NCBI GenBank assembly: GCA_016845585.1
Contig: JAERSO010000129.1
Location: 1 to 64,000 of the forward strand
Length of the DNA: 64,000 bases
Reading direction: 5' to 3'
From: Acidimicrobiaceae bacterium
GTDB lineage: Bacteria > Actinomycetota > Acidimicrobiia > Acidimicrobiales > Aldehydirespiratoraceae
Within the stretch, counting starts at the first letter, position 1; each line of letters starts with the position of its first letter. A model generated the notes under the pieces. The model made no database searches. It was not told the DNA's origin and worked only from the letters and a program-made list of their open reading frames with translations. The translations under genes and the position numbers were made by a program. This document shows positions 35,277 through 43,726 of the stretch, in pieces.

Positions 35277-35278
35277 GA

Positions 35279-36631
35279 TCAACCCAGGAGGTCGGTGACG
35301 ACGTCGTGGTAGAAGCGCGTCGTCAGGTGCAGCGACTCGGTGTCGATCCGTTCGTTGTGGCCGTGGAAGCGGGTGGAGAAGTCGCCCTGTGTCACCGTCG
35401 GACTCAGGAGACCGGCGCCGTAGCTCACGGCGCCGAGCTCTCGATGGACGCGGGCGTCGGTGAACCCGACCGACATCTGCGGCACCAGTCGCACTGACGG
35501 GAACGGGCGTTCGGCGGCTCGCTGCATGGCATCCCACAGTGGCGTGTCGACGCGGCTCACCGACGACGCGTCATTGATCAACATGGTGACCTCGACATGG
35601 TCGTAGAGGTCGCCGAGCGCAGCCCGGAGATGCGCGTCGACCTCCTCAGTGGTGTCGCCGGGGACCGTGCGGATGTCGACATCGATGTCAACGGTGTCGG
35701 GGATGACGTTGGTCTTGGTTTGGCCGACGGCCACGTTGGGCGAGAACGTCGTGTGGGTGCACGAGTGCAGGAAGCTCGCCGCCGCGGCATTCGGCATCGA
35801 GGCGAGTGCGATGTCGATCTGGGTCTCGTCGAGCAGCGCCGATTTCGCCTCGTCGTCGATCTTCATGGCCTGGACCTGGGCGCGCCAGAACTCGTGGAAC
35901 TTCGGCGCCGGCCCGTAGTCGGCGAGGCGCTGGACGATGCCGGCCGCCTTGATCAGCGCATTGTCCTTACGGAAGGGCATCGAACCGTGACCAGGCACAC
36001 CACGCACGCGGAGCCGCCGCCAGGCGACCCCCTTCTCGCCAACGGTCATGCTGAGCGTCGGACCGTGCTCGTCGCCGCCATGGAGACCGCCGTTCTCTGT
36101 CAGGAGGTAGTCGGTCGTGATCACGTCGGGGTGGTTGTCGGCCATCCAGCGGGCGCCGTAGGCCGAACCGGCCTCCTCGTCGGCCACCGCGAAGTAGACG
36201 AGATCACCCTTCGGTTGGAAGCCGCCGGTCGCCAGATTGCGAAAGACCACCGCCATGGACGACGTGAGGTTGAGCATGTCGACGGCGCCGCGGCCCCACA
36301 CTTCATCGATCCCATCGGCATTGCGGATGATCTCACCCCCGAACGGATCCTCGTCCCAACCGTCCTCGTTGACCGGCACGACATCGGTGTGGCCGTTCAG
36401 ACACAACGAGGGGGCATCGGGATCAGAACCTTCGATGCGGGCGACGAGCGAGGTGCGGCCGGGCGCGGCATCGTACCGCTCGACGTCGATGCCGGCGCCC
36501 TCGAGGAACGTCGTGATCACATCGGCGTTGCGCGACTCCTGGCCCGAGTCCTCCGTGCCCTCGTTCACGCATGCGTTCTGGATCAACGCCTGGAGCAGTT
36601 CGATCGTTTCTTCACCACGGGGTTCAGCCAT
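35279..36631 (-). CDS. M20-family metallopeptidase
   Basis: 450 residues from the ATG at 36631 (a TTG at 36643 is less likely). Zinc ligands are visible in NGHTDVVPV (His, first), WGRGAVDMLN (bridging Asp) and AVADEEAGSAYG (catalytic Glu-Glu). The dimerisation domain follows (VRGVPGHGSMPFRKD). M20 enzymes remove acyl groups or cleave dipeptides and carboxypeptidase substrates; carboxypeptidase or acetylornithine deacetylase-like activity is possible. The length and VGFTDARVHRELG near the C-terminus fit the M20 ArgE/DapE group. Cytosolic; no signal peptide. Confidence 0.88.
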   Translation of the reverse strand: MAEPRGEETIELLQALIQNACVNEGTEDSGQESRNADVITTFLEGAGIDVERYDAAPGRTSLVARIEGSDPDAPSLCLNGHTDVVPVNEDGWDEDPFGGEIIRNADGIDEVWGRGAVDMLNLTSSMAVVFRNLATGGFQPKGDLVYFAVADEEAGSAYGARWMADNHPDVITTDYLLTENGGLHGGDEHGPTLSMTVGEKGVAWRRLRVRGVPGHGSMPFRKDNALIKAAGIVQRLADYGPAPKFHEFWRAQVQAMKIDDEAKSALLDETQIDIALASMPNAAAASFLHSCTHTTFSPNVAVGQTKTNVIPDTVDIDVDIRTVPGDTTEEVDAHLRAALGDLYDHVEVTMLINDASSVSRVDTPLWDAMQRAAERPFPSVRLVPQMSVGFTDARVHRELGAVSYGAGLLSPTVTQGDFSTRFHGHNERIDTESLHLTTRFYHDVVTDLLG

Positions 36632-36667
36632 GGCGCCAGTCAACTACACGGAGGTCACGTCGGGGAA

Positions 36668-36673
36668 TACAGT
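36668..36673 (+). promoter_or_regulatory. -10 box (TACAGT) of the D-aminoacylase remnant
   Basis: TACAGT is exactly 6 nt before the ATG at 36680, the same leaderless spacing as other genes here. The promoter looks intact although the gene is truncated. Confidence 0.5.
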
Positions 36674-36679
36674 CCCGAG

Positions 36680-37138
36680 ATGCGACGCGATGTCCAGGTG
36701 AACGACGCCGTCGACCTCGTCATCCGGGGGGCGACGATCGTCGACGGTACGGGCACGACCGCCCGGGCAGGAGATGTCGCGGTTCGGGGCGGGCGAATCG
36801 TCGCGGTCGGTGCAGTCGGGGCGGTCGCCGCGCCGTCGGCGGAAATGGTCGACGGCACCGGGCTGGTCCTCGCACCGGGATTCATCGACGTCCACGCTCA
36901 CGACGATGCTGCCGTTCTCGACACGCCGGACATGACGGCCAAGGTGTCCCAGGGTGTCGCCACGGTGGTGGCCGGCAACTGTGGCATCAGCCTCGCCCCG
37001 ATGCGCCCGGCGGAGCTTCCATCACGGAGGCGGTGGGTGAACGCATCAGGTGGAGTGCTCGCGGTTGAGCGGGCCTCACTTCGGCGCGAGACCGCAAGGG
37101 GCTCTACGATCCCCCGATGCGCGAGCGACGGGGACTGA
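36680..37138 (+). pseudogene. N-acyl-D-amino-acid deacylase, truncated N-terminal remnant
   Basis: About 115 residues match the start of D-aminoacylase-type amidohydrolases: DLVIRGATIVDGTGTTARAG, LVLAPGFIDVHAHDDAAVLD with the HxH metal motif, and VSQGVATVVAGNCGISLAP. Full-length members are about 500 residues. After about residue 118 the sequence stops resembling the family, and TGA arrives at 37136. The catalytic barrel is absent, so this is a dead remnant with roughly three quarters deleted. A tiny lipoprotein gene begins inside its tail. Confidence 0.75.
37105..37110 (+). promoter_or_regulatory. -10 box (TACGAT) of the small lipoprotein gene
   Basis: TACGAT lies 6 nt before the ATG at 37117. 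The exact spacing supports this very short gene being real. Confidence 0.45.
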
Positions 37139-37272
37139 CGACGCGCCGCGTCATCGCGGCGATGGGGCTGCTGATCATCCTCACGACTGGGTGTACGCGT
37201 GCGTCGGATGTCCATCTCTCGGAGTCGGACCCGGACGCACAAACGCCGACGACCGAAGTCGCCGGGGTCTGA
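37117..37272 (+). CDS. Very small putative lipoprotein (51 residues)
   Basis: Positively charged n-region (MRERRGLTTRRV), hydrophobic core (IAAMGLLIIL) and a lipobox TTGC with Cys26. The mature part is only 25 residues, acidic and Thr/Pro-containing. The gene has the leaderless -10 spacing of its neighbours and ends in TGA at 37270-37272. It could be the stump of a larger lipoprotein whose 3' part was lost with the same deletion that removed the D-aminoacylase barrel. It overlaps the end of that remnant in another frame. Function unknown. Confidence 0.5.
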   Translation: MRERRGLTTRRVIAAMGLLIILTTGCTRASDVHLSESDPDAQTPTTEVAGV

Positions 37273-37295
37273 TCCCCGTTGGGGAGGGTTCTCGA

Positions 37296-37330
37296 GAAAG
37301 CACGCTGGGGTCTGTCCCCAGCGTGCTTTC
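37296..37330. terminator. Bidirectional hairpin, repeat family copy B
   Basis: A perfect 15-bp stem (37296-37310 with 37316-37330), loop TCTGT, core CTGGGG...CCCCAG. It lies between the convergent lipoprotein and ino1 genes. A reduced core, GGGG-TCTGAT-CCCC, is also present at 37264-37277 over the lipoprotein stop codon. Confidence 0.75.
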
Positions 37331-37333
37331 TGG

Positions 37334-38635
37334 CTAGCCGACCTCGGAGTGGGTGACGGGCTGCTCGCCCATCCACTCGCGCAGCGTGTTCTTGAGCTTG
37401 GTCTGCTGGATGAAGAGGTCCTGCTCGGCGGGCGCATCGCCGGCCGACTGCGGAGCCTTCAGGTAGAAGCTCAACCATTCCTGCACACCGGACTCACCGG
37501 CACGCATGGCGAGGTCCATGAACAGGGCGAGATCGAGGACGATCGGGGCCGCAAGGATGGAGTCGCGGCACAGGAAGTCGATCTTGATCTGCATCTTGTA
37601 GCCCATCCAGCCGAAGATGTCGACGGCGTCCCAGCCTTCCTTGTTGTCGCCACGCGGCGGGTAGTAGTTGATGCGGACGACGTGATCGACGTCGCCGTAC
37701 AGCTCGGGGTAGACCTCGGGCTCGAGGATCTTGTGTAGGACGCCGAGCTTCGACTCTTCCTTGGTCTTGAAGTTCTCGGGGGCGTCGAGCACCTCGCCGT
37801 CACGGTTGCCGAGGATGTTGGTGGAGTACCAACCCTCGAGACCGAGCATGCGGGCCTTGAGGCCAGGAGCGAGCAGGGTCTTCATGAGGGTCTGACCCGT
37901 CTTGAAGTCCTTGCCGGCGATCGGGACGCCGCGGGTCTTCGACAGTTCGAGCATGCAGGGAAGGTCGGTCGAGAGGTTCGGAGCGCCGTTGGCGAAGGGC
38001 ACGTCGCTCTGGAGGGCGGCGTAGACGTAGATCTGCGACGGGGAGATGTTGTCGTCGTTGTCCTTGAGGCCCTGCTCGAAAGCCGCGACGGTGTCGTGGA
38101 CGGCGGATGGCTCCTGGAAGGCCTCGGTGGAGCCGCACCACACCATGACGAGACGGTCACAGTCGTTCTCGGTGCGGAAGTTCTCGATGTCGGCCATGAG
38201 CGCCATGGCCTGGTCCCACTTGTTGGTCTCGGACTTCACGCGGGTGCCGTCGAGGCGGCTGACCCACCGCTGATCGAAGACGGCGTCCATGGCCACGACA
38301 CCCTCGAGCTCCGACGAGATCGGGGCGAGGTCCTTCTCCTCGAGCACGCCGCAGGTGCGGGCGGCCTCGAGCGCATTGGCCGAGATGGGATCCCAGCCGC
38401 CGAAGACGATGTCGTCGAGCGTGGCGATGGGGGCGAAGTCCTTGATGAGCGGGTTGCGACCCTCCTCTCGGGTGCCGAGGCGGATGTGCGCCATCTGGGA
38501 GACGGAGCCGAGCGGGGCGACGCCCTGCTGGCGGGCGGTGAGTACACCGGCAATGAAGGTGGAGGCCACGGCGCCGAGCCCGGGCGTCAGGACGCCGAGC
38601 TTGCCGGTGGCGGGAGCGATATCGCGAGCAGTCAT
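37334..38635 (-). CDS. ino1: Inositol-3-phosphate synthase
   Basis: 433 residues. It starts with the NAD-binding GKLGVLTPGLGAVASTFIAG and carries the family blocks GGWDPISANALEAA, VMVWCGSTEA, PIAGKDFKTGQTLMKT, LGNRDGEVL and IKIDFLCRDSILAAPIVLDL. It converts glucose 6-phosphate to 1D-myo-inositol 3-phosphate, the entry to mycothiol and phosphatidylinositol in actinomycetes. A mycothiol-dependent enzyme elsewhere in the window fits. It is divergent from a LysR gene with 71 nt between, so LysR control is plausible. ATG at 38635. Confidence 0.93.
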   Translation of the reverse strand: MTARDIAPATGKLGVLTPGLGAVASTFIAGVLTARQQGVAPLGSVSQMAHIRLGTREEGRNPLIKDFAPIATLDDIVFGGWDPISANALEAARTCGVLEEKDLAPISSELEGVVAMDAVFDQRWVSRLDGTRVKSETNKWDQAMALMADIENFRTENDCDRLVMVWCGSTEAFQEPSAVHDTVAAFEQGLKDNDDNISPSQIYVYAALQSDVPFANGAPNLSTDLPCMLELSKTRGVPIAGKDFKTGQTLMKTLLAPGLKARMLGLEGWYSTNILGNRDGEVLDAPENFKTKEESKLGVLHKILEPEVYPELYGDVDHVVRINYYPPRGDNKEGWDAVDIFGWMGYKMQIKIDFLCRDSILAAPIVLDLALFMDLAMRAGESGVQEWLSFYLKAPQSAGDAPAEQDLFIQQTKLKNTLREWMGEQPVTHSEVG

Positions 38636-38706
38636 GGGCGAGAACGATAAGCGATCTTGTATAAGAAGAACAGTCAGTGAAGAAAGACTGAACTATTCTG
38701 CGCGGG
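38636..38706. promoter_or_regulatory. Divergent ino1/lysR promoter region
   Basis: Unusually AT-rich for this DNA. For lysR: TATTCT at 38694-38699, 7 nt before its GTG (leaderless). For ino1 on the minus strand: TATCGT, 8 nt before its ATG. Between them is an inverted repeat AGTC-N10-GACT (38672-38689), a size suited to a LysR site, and near-palindromic CTTGTATAAG at 38655-38664. Confidence 0.55.
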
Positions 38707-39564
38707 GTGCGAGTGATCACGCTTCCCGACCTGTCCATCCGTCAACTCGAGTACCTCGTCGCGGTGAACGAGGAGCCGAACTGGGCCGCGGCGGCAGAAC
38801 GCGTGGGCGTCTCGCCCTCGGCGTTGTCGCAGGGTCTCTCCGAACTCGAACGGCGAATCGGCGTGGCACTGTTCGATCGCGATGGACGCCGGCGTGTGTT
38901 TCGACCCGCAGCCGCCGAGGTGCTGGCACACGCTCGCCAGGTCGTTGCGCTCACCACCGACCTCGCGGCCTGGGCCGAGCGCAGTCGAACCGGAGCCAGC
39001 GGCCAGTTGCGCGTCGGAATGATCGACGCCGCGGCATTGGGTCACTATCCCGACGTCATCGCCCGCTTCCGAGAGGGTCATCCGTCCGTCGAGTTCCGGC
39101 TCCGGGTCGCCCCGTCCGGCGTGCTGCTCGACGAGCTGGAGTCCGGCAGCCTCGATCTCGTGGTGTGTGTCGATCCTGTTGGGGCCCGGCGTGGGATTCG
39201 CATGGATCATGTGATGACCGAGGAGTTGGCGATCATCACGGCAGGCGATCCGGTGCCGCGTGATCCCGCGAAGTGGGGGCCATGGGTTCTGTTCGCCGCG
39301 ACCTCACACACTCGAGCAGTGATCGAACGGGCGCTGGTCGATCTGGGGGCGCCGGTCGACGTCGTGACCGAATCGAATCAGCCCGAGGTCCTGCGGGCCA
39401 TGGTCGCGCTGGGGGAGGGGTGGACCGTTCTGCCCAAAGTGCAAGCGGGTGAGGGGCTGCGGGTCGGTCGAGTGATCGCCGGACGCCAACTCGTGCTGGC
39501 GCGTCGCGACGGCGCCGCGGTGGACCCTGTCGCCGAGATGTTCGCCGAGGCAGTCCTCGCCTAA
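38707..39564 (+). CDS. LysR-family transcriptional regulator
   Basis: 285 residues. The winged helix is at the N-terminus (LSIRQLEYLVAVNEEPNWAA, then AERVGVSPSALSQGLSELER, then GVALFDRDGR). A periplasmic-binding-type effector domain follows (RVGMIDAAALGHYPDVIARF, then HPSVEFRL). It is transcribed divergently from ino1, and LysR regulators usually control the divergent neighbour, here inositol synthesis. The effector is unknown. The GTG start is supported by the -10 box 7 nt upstream. Confidence 0.9.
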   Translation: MRVITLPDLSIRQLEYLVAVNEEPNWAAAAERVGVSPSALSQGLSELERRIGVALFDRDGRRRVFRPAAAEVLAHARQVVALTTDLAAWAERSRTGASGQLRVGMIDAAALGHYPDVIARFREGHPSVEFRLRVAPSGVLLDELESGSLDLVVCVDPVGARRGIRMDHVMTEELAIITAGDPVPRDPAKWGPWVLFAATSHTRAVIERALVDLGAPVDVVTESNQPEVLRAMVALGEGWTVLPKVQAGEGLRVGRVIAGRQLVLARRDGAAVDPVAEMFAEAVLA

Positions 39565-39567
39565 GGT
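39562..39567 (+). promoter_or_regulatory. -10 box (TAAGGT) of the MaoC gene
   Basis: TAAGGT begins on the lysR stop codon and ends 7 nt before the ATG at 39575, giving a leaderless or near-leaderless message. Confidence 0.45.
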
Positions 39568-39574
39568 CGCGGCC

Positions 39575-40045
39575 ATGAGCAACGCAGCAGCCGCCTACGA
39601 AATCCTCAAAGCCCAGGAAGGCGCCGAAGAAGGCGTCGGTGAATGGCATCAGATCACCCAGGAGCAGATCAACGAGTTCGCCGACGTCACTCTCGACCAT
39701 CAGTTCATCCACCTCGACGAGGAGCGGGCCACCCCGATCTTCGGCGGCACGATCGCCCACGGGTTCCTGACCCTCTCGATGCTCGTGCATCTCAGCTCCA
39801 CGGTGCCGAACAACACCCCGCCCCTCGACGGTGTGATGATGGGGATCAACTATGGATTCGAGAAGGTGCGCTTCCTCAACCCGGTTCTCTCCGGCAAGCG
39901 GGTTCGGGCCAGCTCCACGGTCAAGTCCGTCGAACTCAAGGGCACGGCCATCAACCAGACCCGCACGTTCACCGTGGAGATCGAGGGCGACGACAAGCCC
40001 GCGCTCGTGGCCGACTGGATCGGCCGCATGGTGTTCGACGGCTGA
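39575..40045 (+). CDS. MaoC-family hot-dog dehydratase
   Basis: 156 residues, a single hot-dog domain. The hydratase 2 motif is clear: FADVTLDHQFIHLDEERA (catalytic Asp and His), followed by FGGTIAHGFLTLSMLVHL. Likely (R)-specific enoyl-CoA hydratase, hydrating enoyl-CoA in beta-oxidation or polyester supply; NodN-like members exist too. Cytosolic. The next gene, a secreted peptidase, begins about 12 nt downstream and may be co-transcribed without a functional link. Confidence 0.88.
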   Translation: MSNAAAAYEILKAQEGAEEGVGEWHQITQEQINEFADVTLDHQFIHLDEERATPIFGGTIAHGFLTLSMLVHLSSTVPNNTPPLDGVMMGINYGFEKVRFLNPVLSGKRVRASSTVKSVELKGTAINQTRTFTVEIEGDDKPALVADWIGRMVFDG

Positions 40046-40056
40046 GGTTTCGACCT

Positions 40057-41595
40057 CTGAGCGTTCCACAGCTGAGTAGTCGCCTCGGCGCTCTGATCGT
40101 CGCGGCGGCGCTGGTCGCGGCCGGTTGCACCTCCGACGGTGATGGTGAGGCCGCGCCGGCGCTCGTGACGACCTCGGTCGCGCTGGGTGTCGATGATGCC
40201 CCTGCTCCGGCGGAGACGTCTCGGGACATCGCGGCTGAAATCCGCCAGATCGACTGTCCTGAGTATCTGGCTGTAGCCGATGTTGCCTGCGGCATCGCCA
40301 GCGTGCCGCTCGACCGTTCAGCCCCCGAACTCGGCGATGCCGAGATCTCCTTCGCCGCCATGGAGGGGGCGGGGGCGATCGCTCGTCCGATGGCGGTGAT
40401 GCAAGGTGGGCCGGGCGGCGCGAGTAGCGAACTCGCGGCCTGGTTTCCGCAGCGTCTGTTCCCGCAGGTGTTCATTGATCAACGCGGGACCGGATTCGCC
40501 CCCGTTGATTTCGACTGTGATGAGTTTGACGCGGCGCTTGGCGACTCCTTCGCGGAGCTGGCCGACGACGCCGTCGACACTCTCGACGGCAGCCTGGCGC
40601 AGTGTGCCAACCGGCTCGCCGACACCTCAGCCGATCACGTCGCCCTGTTCGCTCACGCCACCACGGCGAACCATGCCAACGATGTCGAGGCGATCATGGT
40701 TGCGTTGGGATACGGGGAGTGGACCGCCTATGGCGTCAGTTATGGGTCGACCATCGGCTTCGCCCTCTTGGCCGAGGAGCGCGATGGAATGGTCGGTGTG
40801 GTGCTCGATGGCGTCTACCCGCCCGACCTCGACATCGAAGCCGGCTACGCCTTCTCGGCGCAGCAGTCGCTCGATGCGCTGACGCAGGCGTGCGCGGCGA
40901 GTGGTCCGTGCCGCGACTCCAACGATGATGTCGCCGCCTCGGTGGAACGTCTCCTCGACCGTTTCGCCGCGGAGCCGGTCAGTCTCACCGTGGACGGAAC
41001 CATGGTCGTCGTCGATGATGTGCGTCTGGCCGAATATGTGTTCCTGCTCTCCTACAGCGAACGACAGATGCGCTACCTGCCGGCGGTGCTCGCCAGGATC
41101 GAAGCGGGCGACGGTACGGCATTGCAATGGCTCGCTCGTACCGGATCGACCACCCTGCTCTCGGCCTACGGGGTCAACGACGAGGCGACCTACTTCGCGG
41201 TGACGTGCCATGACCGGCTTCCGTTCATCGACGGCCCGACGGGCGACCTGAGCGCCTACGCGACCGCGTTGACTTCCGCACCGGTGGGCGAGGCCTGTGA
41301 GCCATGGGGAGCGAAGGCGTCGTCGGCCTCGGCCGGTGCACCGGTCGAGAGCGATCTTCCGGTCCTGCTGTTGTCCGGCGAATTCGATCCGATCACCCCA
41401 CCGGCCTTCGCCGAGTCCGCGGCCGAAGGATTCAGCAACGCCACCCTCGTCACCCAGGCCGGCCGGGGCCACGGAATCTGGGTCGGCGACGATTGCATCG
41501 GCTCGATCGTGGACGAGTTCGTCGCCGATCCGGGCGGCACCTTCGACACTGCGTGCGCCGATGTCGGCGTGCCGGTCGAGTGGGCACAGCCATGA
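40057..41595 (+). CDS. Secreted S33 tripeptidyl aminopeptidase-like lipoprotein
   Basis: About 512 residues. A lipoprotein signal is visible: LGALIVAAALVAAGC. The catalytic Ser is in YGVSYGSTIGFALL, the acid in LSGEFDPITPPAFAES, and the His in GRGHGIWVGD; the oxyanion region is VMQGGPGGAS. The C-terminus is the TAP-like domain. It should clip short peptides outside the membrane. Oddity: no ATG, GTG or TTG exists in frame before the signal peptide. The coordinate used is a CTG (40057) preceded by GAGG; CTG at 40072 is an alternative. A sequencing error or a rare start codon are both possible. Confidence 0.8.
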   Translation: MSVPQLSSRLGALIVAAALVAAGCTSDGDGEAAPALVTTSVALGVDDAPAPAETSRDIAAEIRQIDCPEYLAVADVACGIASVPLDRSAPELGDAEISFAAMEGAGAIARPMAVMQGGPGGASSELAAWFPQRLFPQVFIDQRGTGFAPVDFDCDEFDAALGDSFAELADDAVDTLDGSLAQCANRLADTSADHVALFAHATTANHANDVEAIMVALGYGEWTAYGVSYGSTIGFALLAEERDGMVGVVLDGVYPPDLDIEAGYAFSAQQSLDALTQACAASGPCRDSNDDVAASVERLLDRFAAEPVSLTVDGTMVVVDDVRLAEYVFLLSYSERQMRYLPAVLARIEAGDGTALQWLARTGSTTLLSAYGVNDEATYFAVTCHDRLPFIDGPTGDLSAYATALTSAPVGEACEPWGAKASSASAGAPVESDLPVLLLSGEFDPITPPAFAESAAEGFSNATLVTQAGRGHGIWVGDDCIGSIVDEFVADPGGTFDTACADVGVPVEWAQP

Positions 41596-42185
41596 GCGCG
41601 CCGGCCAGACTGGCGGCGTCGCTCGTGATCATCGACGATCGACCGGATCTCCAGGTGTTGATGGGACGGCGACTCACCACCCTTCGATTCGCGCCGGGGA
41701 TGATCGTGTTTCCGGGAGGTGCGGTTGAGGAGGAGGACTTCGTCGCGGCCAGGTCGATGACGAATACGGCCGTCCGCGGCATGGATCCGACGGACGCCGC
41801 GGCGAACCTGTACGCGGCGCTTCGAGAGACCGAGGAGGAGGCCGGGGTGTGGGTCGGCGGTGATTCGCCGATCGACGCAGCCCGTTTCCCGTACATCGGG
41901 CACTGGGTGACGCCGGAGAGTTCACCCCGCCGATTCGACACCCGGTTCTTTCTCGCCCGCTTTCCCGGTGGTGACGTGCGCGCGGACCGTGACGAGTTCG
42001 AGGATCTCTGGTGGGCCCGTCCCATCGAGATCCTCAAGCAGGTGGAATCCGGCGAGTTGAGCGCCATCACGCCCACGCTTTCCTTCCTCACCTCGCTAAC
42101 GCAGTACCGTGATGTGGACAGTGTATTTGCGGGGACAAAGCGTGGCATTTGGCGGCGATTCCAAAAGGATTCCGTCTACTTCTGA
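41592..42185 (+). CDS. NUDIX hydrolase
   Basis: 197 residues. The Nudix box is split by an insertion: FPGGAVEEEDF, then about 35 residues, then ALRETEEEAGVWVG with the REtEEE core. This long-insert form resembles the eukaryotic-type NUDT19/CoA-diphosphatase-like branch. It hydrolyses a nucleoside diphosphate linked to another group; a CoA or nucleotide-sugar substrate is likely. The ATG at 41592 overlaps the peptidase stop (ATGA). The last 25 codons are AT-richer than the rest of the gene and run into an AT-rich gap. Confidence 0.85.
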   Translation: MSAPARLAASLVIIDDRPDLQVLMGRRLTTLRFAPGMIVFPGGAVEEEDFVAARSMTNTAVRGMDPTDAAANLYAALRETEEEAGVWVGGDSPIDAARFPYIGHWVTPESSPRRFDTRFFLARFPGGDVRADRDEFEDLWWARPIEILKQVESGELSAITPTLSFLTSLTQYRDVDSVFAGTKRGIWRRFQKDSVYF

Positions 42186-42406
42186 AGCTATTCGGGACGA
42201 AACGTTGCGGTCCGATTGCGATTTTTTTACTTCGTGATTGGGAACCTCGTTGCGCCTTGCACTAAGGTCGCTCTGGGTTCGGTGTTGCACGGGTGCAGGG
42301 CCGTGAAACACTTAGCTCGGGAGTTTGGCTCCCGATCCCCCTCCAGGGAAACTAGGGCCCGGTCGACGGCGACCGCCGACCGGGCCCAAGCCCCGGATCT
42401 GACTGG
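42186..42406 (+). other. Structured intergenic leader before the MIP channel gene
   Basis: A 221-nt gap. A run of seven T at 42222-42228 may end the NUDIX transcript, though no strong stem precedes it. Then GGGAACC at about 42239 and TAAGGT at 42263 could be promoter elements. Downstream lie three stems: CACGG/CCGTG, a 7-bp TCGGGAG/CTCCCGA (42317-42335) and an 11-bp GGGCCCGGTCG/CGACCGGGCCC (42355-42387). The last stem ends 19 nt before the start codon. A riboswitch or attenuator is possible; I recognise no known class. Confidence 0.45.
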
Positions 42407-43075
42407 ATGCTCATGACCGCGCCCCTGCCCCGACGGCTACTGGCCGAGTTCATCGGCACTGCGTTCCTTCTCGCCGGGGTCATCGGCTCCGGCATCATGG
42501 CCGAGCGGCTCACCGACGACGTCGGCCTGCAGTTGCTGGCGAACGCGGGGGCCACGGTCGGCGTGCTCTACGCGATCATCCTCATGTTCGGTCCCGTGTC
42601 CGGTGCTCACTTCAATCCTGCCGTCACGTTGAGCGATGCGGCGCTGATGGCGCGTCGATGGTCCGATGTCGGACCGTACATCGCCGCTCAGATCGCCGGT
42701 GGCGCCGTCGGCGTGATCACGGCGAACCTCATGTTCGAACTCGATGCCATCAACATGAGCAAGAAGCCGCGTGACGGCTCAGGTCAGTACATCGGTGAGG
42801 TCGTGGCCACTTTCGGACTTGTCTTCCTGATCTTCTCGCTGGTCCGCACCGGGCGAGACGCACTCGCTGCCAGTGCAGTCGCCGCCTACATCGGTGGCGC
42901 CTACTGGTTCACCTCGTCCACGTCGTTCGCCAATCCCGCCGTCTCGATCACCCGAACGCTCAGCAACACCTTCGCCGGCATCGATCCCGGATCGATGCCG
43001 ATGTTCGTCCTGATGCAACTGATCGGGGCCGGACTGGCCGTCGCCGCGATCCGCACGATCTACCCCAGCCGATGA
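42407..43075 (+). CDS. MIP-family channel (aquaporin/glyceroporin)
   Basis: 222 residues, six helices and two half-helices. Both NPA motifs are present: AHFNPAVTLSD in the first half and FANPAVSITR in the second. The N-terminal RRLLAEFIGTAFLLAGVIGS is typical. AqpS-type arsenite channels and water/glycerol channels share this layout; no ars genes are adjacent, so the solute is open. ATG at 42407 (a second ATG two codons on). The stop overlaps the start of the next gene by ATGA. The upstream structured leader suggests regulated expression. Confidence 0.9.
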   Translation: MLMTAPLPRRLLAEFIGTAFLLAGVIGSGIMAERLTDDVGLQLLANAGATVGVLYAIILMFGPVSGAHFNPAVTLSDAALMARRWSDVGPYIAAQIAGGAVGVITANLMFELDAINMSKKPRDGSGQYIGEVVATFGLVFLIFSLVRTGRDALAASAVAAYIGGAYWFTSSTSFANPAVSITRTLSNTFAGIDPGSMPMFVLMQLIGAGLAVAAIRTIYPSR

Positions 43076-43722
43076 CGTCGATGGAGATCGTCCTCGTTCG
43101 GCACGGCCGACCGCTCATCGAGCGCCGTCGCACCGGCATCGCCGATCCCGGCCTCGACCCCTACGGCGAATGGCAGGCCGAACGGGTGTCGAACTGGCTC
43201 GCCCACGAGCCCATCGATGCGATCGTGACGAGTCCCAAGGCTCGCGCCATCGAGACGGTCACGCCGCTGATGACCCGCCTCGGCCTGACCAACGAGGTCA
43301 TCGATGACCTCGACGAGATCGATCGGGGGTCGGCCACCTACATCCCGACCGATCTCCTTCCGACCGAGGGCGGTGACTACTGGGACAAGATCATCGCCCA
43401 GGAGTGGGATGAGATCGGCTGGGACCCTCCTGTGGTCTTCACCGATCGGGTTCGTGGCGCGTGGAACGACCTGCTCGCCAACCCGCGCGGCGATCATGTC
43501 GTCGTGGGTTGCCACGGCGGCACCATCCGGTCGGTTCTCGCTGCGGTGATCGGCGAGAACACGCCGCAGTTCCAGGTGAGCATGCAGTTCGCGTCGATCA
43601 CTCGGGTGATGGTCGAGAACGGCCATCCCCGGATCATCTCCGCGAACGAGACCGGGCATTTCGACGCCGATCGGATCGCGGCTCGAGGACCGATGAACAC
43701 CCACGCAGACATGGAAGGCTGA
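43072..43722 (+). CDS. Histidine phosphatase superfamily protein (second copy)
   Basis: 216 residues. LVRHGRP carries the phosphorylated His; VVVGCHGGTIRSVL carries the distal His. It shares with the copy at 32488 the order of motifs and an N-terminal RHGRP, but the overall identity is low. It is ATGA-coupled to the channel gene. The ATG at 43072 or three codons later (43081) are both possible; the later one sits directly on the first beta strand. Substrate unknown. Confidence 0.85.
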   Translation: MTSMEIVLVRHGRPLIERRRTGIADPGLDPYGEWQAERVSNWLAHEPIDAIVTSPKARAIETVTPLMTRLGLTNEVIDDLDEIDRGSATYIPTDLLPTEGGDYWDKIIAQEWDEIGWDPPVVFTDRVRGAWNDLLANPRGDHVVVGCHGGTIRSVLAAVIGENTPQFQVSMQFASITRVMVENGHPRIISANETGHFDADRIAARGPMNTHADMEG

Positions 43723-43726
43723 CGCG

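Noticed and set aside
42241-42406. A tRNA, SRP RNA or known riboswitch in the leader of the MIP gene
   Set aside because: No cloverleaf, no SRP tetraloop region and no match to riboswitch consensus that I know; only generic stems are seen.
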